This document shows positions 14,181 through 20,686 of a DNA stretch of 33,605 nucleotides, one piece after another. Every line of letters starts with the position of its first letter. Positions within the stretch are counted from its first letter, which is position 1. The DNA comes from a virus. A program made the position numbers and the translations under genes. The stretch is from positions 1-33,605 of IMG/VR virus record IMGVR_UViG_3300047157_000090; one strand, 5' to 3'. Under the pieces are notes generated by a model. The model was not told where the DNA came from. It saw only the letters and a list, made by a program, of their open reading frames with translations, and ran no database searches.

Positions 14181-14611
14181 TAAGAAGCGTAGTTGTATTA
14201 ATGATATTATCTACATTACTAGCAGGGTGTGCTGATGCAATACCTGATATACCTAGTGATGATGAAGTAATAGTTACAGAATGGACAACATTAACAGGTA
14301 ATTTTACTATGTTAATTGATGATACCAATAATTCTACATATGAGACTGTAGTTATAGGCAACAGTAGCAAGTGGTTAGTTGTTGAATCTTTTAATTACAC
14401 AGCAACTCATTTGAGTTTTATAGTAAATAATAATACTGTTATATTTAATAATTATACCTTTGATAATATAGGATTCATTTCTCAAAATGGATTATTGTTT
14501 CATCAAGGACACGCACCTAACTATGGACAGGCTGAATTGTTTTTCCCTGCGTTTCCTTATGATATAACTGTTGAATATACAGTAGTGTTTAGAACGGTGA
14601 ATGGTAGATGA
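14177..14611 (+). CDS. Putative secreted lipoprotein with many N-glycosylation sites
   Basis: The 144-residue product has a short hydrophobic signal peptide ending in a lipobox (VVVLMILSTLLAGCADA), so Cys18 would be the lipidated first residue. The mature part is beta-rich and holds about seven Asn-X-Ser/Thr sequons (NFT, NNS, NST, NSS, NYT twice, NNT), which archaea can glycosylate. It is therefore expected on the outer face of the host membrane or on the virion. Possible jobs are superinfection exclusion or receptor masking; this is inference. It starts at ATGA with GGAGATGAAGA upstream. Confidence 0.75.
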   Translation: MIRSVVVLMILSTLLAGCADAIPDIPSDDEVIVTEWTTLTGNFTMLIDDTNNSTYETVVIGNSSKWLVVESFNYTATHLSFIVNNNTVIFNNYTFDNIGFISQNGLLFHQGHAPNYGQAELFFPAFPYDITVEYTVVFRTVNGR

Positions 14612-15021
14612 CTAGGGCAATAACTGTTAAGTTTCCCGCACCTTTACCTGCTGAAATACCTTGTCCTATTTGTAGTAGAGATGGTAAGTTAGGTAATGGT
14701 TGCGTTGCTTGTGATTATGCAGGTAAAATACACATAACAGTTGATGCTAAAATACCCATTCAAAGAGCGCATATAATAAAATATGTATCTGATAATATGA
14801 GTGCGGTCTCGGCTGAGTTGACTAAATTATATGGTTTAGTTCCCTCAGTTGAGACCAATGAAGTTTTAGATACTGAAATGGGGCAATTTGAGATTGTCCA
14901 AGTTAGTAGTTTAGGTGGTGCAGTTTGGATAGCAAACAGATTAGATGAGTTTGCCGCACCAAGATATTTCTATTCTACACATGAACTTAATATATTTAAG
15001 AGTGGTATAGATGGAAGATGA
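14608..15021 (+). CDS. Zinc-ribbon protein (DnaJ-type Cys knuckles)
   Basis: The 137-residue protein has CPIC at residues 19-22 and CVAC at about 32-35, separated by a Gly-rich turn (SRDGKLGNG), much like one repeat of the DnaJ cysteine-rich domain. The remainder is a mixed fold (AHIIKYVSDNMSAVSAELTK; FEIVQVSSLGGAVWIANRL). It starts at an ATGA junction. No function can be assigned beyond likely binding of protein or nucleic acid. Confidence 0.65.
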   Translation: MTRAITVKFPAPLPAEIPCPICSRDGKLGNGCVACDYAGKIHITVDAKIPIQRAHIIKYVSDNMSAVSAELTKLYGLVPSVETNEVLDTEMGQFEIVQVSSLGGAVWIANRLDEFAAPRYFYSTHELNIFKSGIDGR

Positions 15022-15274
15022 AAGGATAATAGCAAGAATACCTAGGTCTGCAACAAATGAATGTTTGATTAAAACGTTTACATATTGGAATAAAAAAGTT
15101 GTAGATGTCAGATGGTATTCTGATGGTAAGCCTTCTAGTAAAGGGTTTAGATGTAATATGGATGAGGCGAAAACACTTGCCTTAGCCTTAAATAAAATAA
15201 TAGGTGATAATAATGAAAAAGATGATGATAAGCAGAAATCTAATGAAGATTTCTTTAAAAGAAAAATTGAATGA
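15011..15274 (+). CDS. PC4/YdbC-like single-stranded DNA-binding protein (candidate)
   Basis: The 87-residue protein contains KKVVDVRWYSDGKPSSKGFR followed by an amphipathic helix DEAKTLALALNKII. This follows the PC4 pattern: a strand with vDIReyy, a Gly/Lys turn, KGIsL, then one helix. PC4-type proteins bind single-stranded DNA as dimers and act in transcription and replication. The C-terminal tail is highly charged (NNEKDDDKQKSNEDFFKRK). The gene overlaps both neighbours. The assignment is by pattern and not certain. Confidence 0.5.
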   Translation: MEDERIIARIPRSATNECLIKTFTYWNKKVVDVRWYSDGKPSSKGFRCNMDEAKTLALALNKIIGDNNEKDDDKQKSNEDFFKRKIE

Positions 15275-15485
15275 AGGCACTTTTGTAAGGTCAGAAACTT
15301 ATGAAAGTATGGCTAGTGTAATGGATAGTTGGCTTGAAGGATTATGTAATGTAATCGTGGAATGTTATAATGAAACCAACGATAAAAAAATAACTGAAAT
15401 GCACGTTAAAGAAGCGTATTTCAGAATTAACATGGATAAGAGAATGATAATAGATAATATAGGTGAGAAAGATGGAATGCTTTAG
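15213..15485 (+). CDS. Histone-fold-like small protein (candidate)
   Basis: The 90-residue product reads as a possible histone fold: a short basic helix (about 8-19), then residues 20-63 with VRSETYESMASVMDSWLEGL and CNVIVECYNETND as the long middle helix. The loop-helix KKITEMHVKEAYFRI takes the place of the RKTVTADDV segment of archaeal histones. AGGTGAT at 15201-15207 selects the ATG at 15213 rather than the in-frame GTG at 15204. The gene overlaps the PC4-like gene by 62 bases in another frame. The main alternative is an unrelated helical protein. A viral histone could compact the genome or compete with host chromatin. Confidence 0.45.
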   Translation: MKKMMISRNLMKISLKEKLNEGTFVRSETYESMASVMDSWLEGLCNVIVECYNETNDKKITEMHVKEAYFRINMDKRMIIDNIGEKDGML

Positions 15486-15636
15486 ATGTAAAAAAGATGT
15501 AGAACAACTACTAACAATAGACCAAGAGAAACTTAAAATGAGTATGTGTTTTCCTTGTGTAGTTAAATGTCTTAGAGATTATAAAAGAAAGACAGCAGAA
15601 AAATTAATGAAAGAAGTAATGGGGTTGGATGAATGA
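15472..15636 (+). CDS. 54-residue Cys-pair microprotein
   Basis: The product has CFRC at residues 3-6 and CFPC at residues 26-29, a spacing suited to a zinc ribbon, followed by a basic helix (CLRDYKRKTAEKLMKEVM). TAGGTGAG lies upstream. The stop overlaps the ligase start (ATGA). It could be a small partner of the ligase or of DNA, but nothing beyond the ribbon is recognised. Confidence 0.6.
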   Translation: MECFRCKKDVEQLLTIDQEKLKMSMCFPCVVKCLRDYKRKTAEKLMKEVMGLDE

Positions 15637-17162
15637 CATTAGCAAGGTTTGCTAGAATGTGTGAAGTATTAGAATATCAAACTCCTTCACAAAAAGCGTC
15701 AACTATCTCAATGAATCTATCTTCGTTTTCTGATAAGACAACAGTAATTAAGATTCTATCTAAAGATTATGCTGTCAATAATATTGGTAGCAAAAGAGCA
15801 ATAACATGGGTTGCACAGTCATTGGGGCTTTTTGAAGATGAAGTGTCAGGTGCGGTTACAACATGGGCTGATTTAGGTGAAGGAATGAAACAGATGTTGG
15901 ATGGAGAAAATACTGATTCAAGTATAAGTATAACTGAGTTTCACGATTTAATTAGTTTAAATTGTAGTAGGATAGCAGATAATTCATTTAGATTATTTAG
16001 CGAAGCATTAAGAAAAATGAGTGCTTTAGAAGTAAAATGGTTTCTAAGATATTGGTTGCGTAAGCCTAGAAATGGTTGCGGGAATAACGTACCATTGAAG
16101 GCAATGGAACTACATTTTGCTGATAATAAAATAGGTGAATATCATTTCTATAATTCTGCTGCTGAAATATGTAAGGCATTAGATTCAGGTAGAAAACCAG
16201 AATGTAAATTAACACATGGTAATTTTGTATCTTCTATGTTGGCTAAGTCATATACAGGGTCATTGCCTACTCAATATTATATTGATGTAAAGTATGACGG
16301 TAATAGATACCAGATACATAAGAAAGGTGAGTCAGTTATTATCTTTAACCGTAAAGGTAAGGTTGTAACAGAACAGTTTCCAGATGTTATGAAAGAAGTA
16401 TTAGATTTACAAGTAGATGATTTCATAATTGATACTGAAATCTATCCTGTTAATGCAGATGGAACACCTGCTGAACACAAGATGTTAGGTAAAAGAGTGC
16501 ATTCAAAAGATAAGGCTAAAGCAGTAGAAGAATGTGCTGTTAAGATGGTAGCGTTTGATTTATTATCATGGAATGGCAGAGTATATCTAGATGATTCGCT
16601 AAGGACTAGACTATATCATTTAGGTGATTTATTACCCGATGAAAATATCGCTAAGTCATTTCCTGAATGTACCATACAGTCAGCATATAACCAAGCAATA
16701 TCATTAGGGTTTGAAGGAATAATGATTAAAGATATGAATATGACATATCAGCCGGGTAAAAGAAGTAAAGGTTGGTTAAAACATAAACCTCCTAGATTTA
16801 ACTATGATGTAGTTATTACCTCTGCAAAATATGGAGAAGGTAAAAGAGGCAATGTTTATGGTACATTTGGTATCGCTGTTAAAGATGGTAATAGTTTCGT
16901 TGACGTTGGTAATGTAGGAACAGGTTTTTCCGATGAAGATTTAACCCAACTACATAATTCTCTTAGAAAGATAGTAGATTACTATGAAGGCGACACATAT
17001 TATTTCTTACCTAGAGTGGTGTTAGAAGTAACTTGTGATTTAGTTACTAACGATGCTAATGGAAATATAGGTTTAAGATTTCCGAGATGTGTAAGAGTTA
17101 GAAATGATAAATATGTATCAGATATTGATACATTAGAATCTCTCATGGAGCGAACTGCATGA
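15633..17162 (+). CDS. lig: ATP-dependent DNA ligase
   Basis: The ligase seals nicks in viral DNA. The 509-residue protein has an N-terminal helical DNA-binding domain (about 1-200) and motif I KYDGNR with adenylated Lys220. Further motifs are FNRKGK (III-like region), DTEIYPV (III), VAFDLLSWNG (IIIa), EGIMIKD (IV) and WLKHKP (V). A C-terminal OB domain follows, containing GTFGIAVKDG. Order and length match the archaeal/eukaryotic ligase I family. It starts at ATGA with the Cys-pair gene upstream and overlaps the next gene. No PCNA-binding motif is obvious at the N-terminus. Confidence 0.93.
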   Translation: MTLARFARMCEVLEYQTPSQKASTISMNLSSFSDKTTVIKILSKDYAVNNIGSKRAITWVAQSLGLFEDEVSGAVTTWADLGEGMKQMLDGENTDSSISITEFHDLISLNCSRIADNSFRLFSEALRKMSALEVKWFLRYWLRKPRNGCGNNVPLKAMELHFADNKIGEYHFYNSAAEICKALDSGRKPECKLTHGNFVSSMLAKSYTGSLPTQYYIDVKYDGNRYQIHKKGESVIIFNRKGKVVTEQFPDVMKEVLDLQVDDFIIDTEIYPVNADGTPAEHKMLGKRVHSKDKAKAVEECAVKMVAFDLLSWNGRVYLDDSLRTRLYHLGDLLPDENIAKSFPECTIQSAYNQAISLGFEGIMIKDMNMTYQPGKRSKGWLKHKPPRFNYDVVITSAKYGEGKRGNVYGTFGIAVKDGNSFVDVGNVGTGFSDEDLTQLHNSLRKIVDYYEGDTYYFLPRVVLEVTCDLVTNDANGNIGLRFPRCVRVRNDKYVSDIDTLESLMERTA

Positions 17163-17626
17163 TAGAAGAAGGCAAGTTAACGCTGCTTGGGATTGTTCCA
17201 TACGATTGTGTCAAAATTGAGAATGGTATAGCCTATCTTAAGAAAGTCGGTGATGAAACTAGGGGCAGATTTAAGAAAATGGATGCTGTTTTAGTACCTT
17301 ACTTTGATGAAGAAAAAGGATTAATAGTACCAAAGAAGTCTTTACCGTCTAGAAAGAAGATGTTAAGATTTCATTACTTAAAGGCAATTAAAGAAGAGGT
17401 TGATTTGCCTTTATCAAATGATTTAGCCTATTTTGTAGCAGAACAGTTGGACACTATAATTAGAGAATTAGCAGCAAAAGCACAGCAAAATGCTGAATAT
17501 AGAAATGATAGTAGAATAACACCTAATCATTGGTACAACCTACAATTAGGTATGCATCAAGGAGATGGTTATTGGCCTATACATAGAGAATTAGCAAAAG
17601 AATATAAAGAATATTTGAGGGAATAA
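17159..17626 (+). CDS. Protein with a possible C-terminal histone-fold region
   Basis: The 155-residue product has a beta-rich N-terminal half (about 1-60) with GIVPYDCVKIENGIAYLKKV. A helical segment at about 68-130 follows: RFHYLKAIKEEVDLPLSNDL, then AYFVAEQLDTIIRELAAKAQ, then NDSRITPNHW. The short helix, long helix and RIT-P-loop order recalls archaeal histones (R...VS.DA, long helix, RKTVT..D). If correct, a beta domain is fused to one histone fold. Confidence is low because the match is by pattern alone. It overlaps the ligase stop by ATGA. Confidence 0.55.
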   Translation: MIEEGKLTLLGIVPYDCVKIENGIAYLKKVGDETRGRFKKMDAVLVPYFDEEKGLIVPKKSLPSRKKMLRFHYLKAIKEEVDLPLSNDLAYFVAEQLDTIIRELAAKAQQNAEYRNDSRITPNHWYNLQLGMHQGDGYWPIHRELAKEYKEYLRE

Positions 17627-17627
17627 A

Positions 17628-17975
17628 ATGAGTGATAAATACGAGATAACTCTTGAGAGAGTATTAGATGAACATAATGAAGCATACATAATATCTTTTA
17701 TGTTCTATGCAGAACCCCATACAAGAGATATGCGGATATTAGAAGAAGGCCTACAACGGATGTTTGATGGACATATTTATATAAATCTTCTAAAAATAGA
17801 TGAAGAAGCAGCAAGAGCATTTGATGAAGAACGTGGTTGGAAAATAACATTTATGTTTACTGAAAAACCAGAGCATGATGAAATGGATATTATATATTTA
17901 ATAGCATCAGGATTAAAAGAGTTAAGAGTGAAGCATAAATGGATAGAATCTAAGGAGATGAAAAAAGATGTTTAG
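17628..17975 (+). CDS. Hypothetical acidic protein
   Basis: The 115-residue protein contains two similar strand-helix stretches, ERVLDEHNEAYIISFMFYAE and KITFMFTEKPEHDEMDIIYL, each followed by a helix ending in a Leu-rich stretch. It may thus be an internal duplication of a small alpha/beta unit. TTTGAGGGAATAAAATG provides the start. No family is recognised. Confidence 0.6.
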   Translation: MSDKYEITLERVLDEHNEAYIISFMFYAEPHTRDMRILEEGLQRMFDGHIYINLLKIDEEAARAFDEERGWKITFMFTEKPEHDEMDIIYLIASGLKELRVKHKWIESKEMKKDV

Positions 17976-18363
17976 TCACGCTCAGTTAGAAGGAATATTA
18001 TTATCTATGGCTAAACCTGAAATACATATTTCAAGAGCAAACAATACACAATTAGGTTATAGAGTAAGAGTAAGAGTAAACTTTAGAGGGAGTAAAGACT
18101 TCATCTATGGATTACAACGGACTTTAAATCAAAAAGGTATTGATTGTTCAGCGAAAGATTTTGAACACAAAAGTAGACCAAGACCAATATTGACTGTTGG
18201 TGGTATGGTTAATCTATGGAAACTATGTAAATTAGTACCTGATTTACCTGATGCAAAAAATGCTTGGCCTACTTTCAAGAAGGTTGTAGAAATAATTGAC
18301 AATGGAGAACATCATACTTTACAAGGTTTAGATAAAATCTTACAACTTAAGGGTGAAATCTGA
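17968..18363 (+). CDS. LAGLIDADG-like protein (tentative)
   Basis: The 131-residue product begins MFSHAQLEGILLSMAKPEI and continues with GYRVRVRVNFRGSKDFIYGL, QRTLNQKGIDC, ILTVGGMVNLWKL and LVPDLPDAKNAWPTFKKVVE. The order (helix, two strands, helix, two strands, helix, and an N.W..F..VV helix) resembles one unit of the LAGLIDADG homing-endonuclease fold, which also occurs in non-mobile proteins. The usual acidic catalytic residue of the first helix is not clear, so it may bind DNA without cutting. It is not inside another gene. GGAGATGAAAAAAGATG precedes the start. Confidence 0.45.
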   Translation: MFSHAQLEGILLSMAKPEIHISRANNTQLGYRVRVRVNFRGSKDFIYGLQRTLNQKGIDCSAKDFEHKSRPRPILTVGGMVNLWKLCKLVPDLPDAKNAWPTFKKVVEIIDNGEHHTLQGLDKILQLKGEI

Positions 18364-18602
18364 TGAATTATTTTCCAGATTTGCCTGATATAGAAGATAT
18401 AAAAATACTAGAAAACTCTACTTATGAAACATTAAGTGCAGGTTGTAAACAATGTGGATATAAACACATTATATTTCAAGCAGCAATTAGTGTTGAATTA
18501 GATACTAAGGTATTTTTCTTATCTGTTGAATGTCCTTCATGTGGAGAAGAATATAAAGACATAATGGCTATGAGGAATAAAAATGAAAAATATGAAAATT
18601 AA
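18363..18602 (+). CDS. Zinc-ribbon protein
   Basis: The 79-residue product has CKQC (about 28-31) and CPSC (about 58-61) separated by two hydrophobic strands (HIIFQAAISVE; VFFLSVE), a normal two-knuckle zinc ribbon. It begins with an acidic segment (LPDIEDIKILE). GGGTGA lies upstream; the ATG overlaps the previous stop. No specific function is seen, though its place before the clamp-loader genes suggests DNA replication or transcription. Confidence 0.65.
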   Translation: MNYFPDLPDIEDIKILENSTYETLSAGCKQCGYKHIIFQAAISVELDTKVFFLSVECPSCGEEYKDIMAMRNKNEKYEN

Positions 18603-19404
18603 AAGACCTATTATAGTAGTAGGAAAACCAAGTTTAGATACAGAGAAGAGAGCATTAGAGTTTCTAGGAGATGAACCTATTATAGTTTATGCTAATGAGT
18701 TTAATATTATTGATAATTTTAGTATACCAAAAGAAACAGGCATCTTAATTAAAGAAGTAGACTACAAACCAAATATTGATTTGATAGTTAATACTATGTT
18801 AGAATATAGAGGACAGGTAGTATTGACCTCTTATAGTCAAAAAGATGTTAATAAAAAGATTTACGGGCTTTGTCAGTTAAAGCGTGGTGCTAAGGCATAT
18901 GTTAATCAACACCACGGAGGTGAGACCGCAGTAAATTATGAATTAAATATATTTGAGATGTTCTATGATTATCTAAAAAACTCAGATAGAGAAGAAGTAA
19001 GTTATAAACTTAAGAGAAACAAACCTTACGATGAGCAGTTTTTATCATGGCTTACTACTAATATGTCTCCTAACAAATTAGCATATATTGATTCTAAAGT
19101 TAAAAGAAGATGGTCGCAAGATTATTTTTATGAGTTACTATCGTATTCTCATAATGGTAAAACGACTAGAAAGGTAATCCCACCTGCTAAGAGAAGTGTA
19201 TCTAAGATACCTTCTATTTGTAGAAGAGTGGGGTTAAAATCTAACGAAGGTTATATTTTAGAACAGTTGTTAGAAGACGAAGAGTTCGCCACATTTGTTA
19301 AGAAAAAGGTTAACAATGTAGAAAGACGCACACTCAAATTGGGTGAAAAAACAAAAAAGAAAAAAGTAAAGACTCCTCAAGTGAGAGGATTAAATGAATG
19401 GTGA
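18583..19404 (+). CDS. Possible clamp-loader large-subunit analogue with degenerate ATP site
   Basis: The 273-residue protein begins RPIIVVGKPSLDTEKRALEF, a strand-loop-helix that resembles a P-loop but lacks GxxGxGK[ST]. Strands EPIIVYANE and GQVVLTSYS follow at the spacing of a Rossmann-like ATPase. The C-terminus is basic and ends TPQVRGLNEW, resembling the PCNA-binding end of the polymerase (NQKGLGEWF). Archaeal RFC large subunits also end in a basic stretch plus a PCNA motif. Directly upstream of the RFC small subunit (overlap), it is the best candidate for its partner. This is inference; it might instead be an unrelated replication factor. GAGG upstream supports the start. Confidence 0.45.
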   Translation: MKNMKIKRPIIVVGKPSLDTEKRALEFLGDEPIIVYANEFNIIDNFSIPKETGILIKEVDYKPNIDLIVNTMLEYRGQVVLTSYSQKDVNKKIYGLCQLKRGAKAYVNQHHGGETAVNYELNIFEMFYDYLKNSDREEVSYKLKRNKPYDEQFLSWLTTNMSPNKLAYIDSKVKRRWSQDYFYELLSYSHNGKTTRKVIPPAKRSVSKIPSICRRVGLKSNEGYILEQLLEDEEFATFVKKKVNNVERRTLKLGEKTKKKKVKTPQVRGLNEW

Positions 19405-19409
19405 TTAAA

Positions 19410-20315
19410 ATGTTATGGACAGAAAAATATAGACCTAAAAATATGAATGATTTAATGGGGCAAGAACCCTTCAAATCAGATGCAAAATCATGGAAAGAAG
19501 GTATGCCTAATATTATACTATACGGACAAGCAGGCACAGGTAAAACTGCTGCTTCAGGTATCTTGGCTGATATGATATTAGGTGAACACAGAGCCTTTAA
19601 TTTCCATGAAATAAACGCTTCTGATGATAGAAGATTAGATGTTGTTAGAAATCTGATAAAAGATATTGCGACATCAATGAAAGAAGGAGATGTACCTCAT
19701 AAAATTATTTTATTAGATGAGATGGATGGTATGACATCTGATGCTCAAAATGCTTTGAAGAGAATTATGGAAAGATATAGTGGAAATGTTAGATTTATTA
19801 TTACTTGTAATCATAGACATAAAATAATTTATCCTCTGCAATCACGTTGCGCTCACTACAATTTCAAGAGATTGAGTGACGAGCAAGTCAAGTGGGTCTT
19901 AGAAAGAATTATGAAAATGGAAGGCGTTTCAGACATAGAACCTGAACAATTGGACACCTTTATTAGTGGGTTACAAGGAGATGTTAGACGAGCGATAACT
20001 GAATTACAGGCATCGGTTAGTAGTAATACTCCATTAACAATGCAAATAGAAAGAATATATGAACCTTATAATGACTTATTAGATTCTATTCTAAATAAAA
20101 AATATGAATTAGCCCTTAATCAATTACATGATTTAATACACCTATCGGTAGATATGAAAACAGTATGTATTTCTTTACACGAAGTGATAATAAAAAAAGA
20201 GATTGATAGTAATATTAAGTTTAAATTATTAAGAGTAGTGGGTGAAGCAGAATGGAGAAGCGGCAACATGACTCCAAAAGTGTTGGCCTCATGGATGATA
20301 GGACAGATGATATAA
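19410..20315 (+). CDS. rfcS: Replication factor C small subunit (clamp loader)
   Basis: RFC opens and loads PCNA at primer ends. The 301-residue protein begins with the family hallmark MLWTEKYRPKNMNDLMGQE. It has Walker A GQAGTGKT (39-46), Walker B LLDEMDGMTSDAQNALKR, sensor 1 ITCNH and the arginine finger SRC. GDVRRAITELQ (sensor 2) follows, then a collar domain. The ATG at 19410 is chosen because GGTGAT precedes it; an ATG at 19398 lies inside the previous gene. The sequence is a clear archaeal/eukaryotic relative rather than bacterial DnaX. Confidence 0.95.
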   Translation: MLWTEKYRPKNMNDLMGQEPFKSDAKSWKEGMPNIILYGQAGTGKTAASGILADMILGEHRAFNFHEINASDDRRLDVVRNLIKDIATSMKEGDVPHKIILLDEMDGMTSDAQNALKRIMERYSGNVRFIITCNHRHKIIYPLQSRCAHYNFKRLSDEQVKWVLERIMKMEGVSDIEPEQLDTFISGLQGDVRRAITELQASVSSNTPLTMQIERIYEPYNDLLDSILNKKYELALNQLHDLIHLSVDMKTVCISLHEVIIKKEIDSNIKFKLLRVVGEAEWRSGNMTPKVLASWMIGQMI

Positions 20316-20602
20316 TGCGTAAAGGATTGGATAAAATCAAAACAGGAGCAATACATTGGCTTGATGTTAATAGAGACGGTAAAATAAACCGTTCTGATGT
20401 TAAGAAGTTAATGATGAGATATGAATGGATTATCATAACAGGATTACTTCTAACAATATTCCCTATGTTAAATGTATTAGGTTATACTAATATAGACTCA
20501 GATTTTTTCTGGGCTTTAGCAGGGTTATGTTTAACAGTTGAAGGCATAATAGAATTGTATTATGAGCAGAAACATTGGGATAAATTAAAGGAGAGAAAGT
20601 AA
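20315..20602 (+). CDS. Membrane protein with EF-hand-like calcium loop
   Basis: The 95-residue product begins MRKGLDKIKTGAIHWLDVNR. It contains DVNRDGKINRSDV, which satisfies the EF-hand/dockerin loop pattern DxNxDGxIxxxD. Two hydrophobic segments follow: WIIITGLLLTIFPMLNVLGY and FFWALAGLCLTVEGIIELYY. The protein would thus sit in the membrane with a possible calcium-binding loop at the N-terminal side. The start at 20315 is a TAATG overlap with the clamp-loader gene; the frame stays open further upstream but only over the RFC end. Its role is unknown. Confidence 0.6.
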   Translation: MRKGLDKIKTGAIHWLDVNRDGKINRSDVKKLMMRYEWIIITGLLLTIFPMLNVLGYTNIDSDFFWALAGLCLTVEGIIELYYEQKHWDKLKERK

Positions 20603-20686
20603 ATGACAGAAGAAGAAAGCAGGCAAACCACGCTATATGAGTTTGAATTAGATTCCCCTAGAAGGGAGGTAAAGCAAAATGAATGA
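20603..20686 (+). CDS. 27-residue peptide with a PCNA-interaction (PIP-like) motif
   Basis: The frame starts directly after the preceding stop, with a good Shine-Dalgarno AAAGGAGAG (20588-20596), and overlaps the next gene by 8 bases. The peptide contains RQTTLYEFELDS. QTTLYEF fits the PIP-box Q-x-x-[ILM]-x-x-[FY] and closely resembles the p21 segment RQTSMTDFY, although the final aromatic is Glu here. The tail has two Arg residues (SPRREVKQNE). A micropeptide that occupies the PCNA groove could displace host partners or regulate the viral clamp (22979). Coding status rests on the ribosome-binding site and tight packing. Confidence 0.55.
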   Translation: MTEEESRQTTLYEFELDSPRREVKQNE

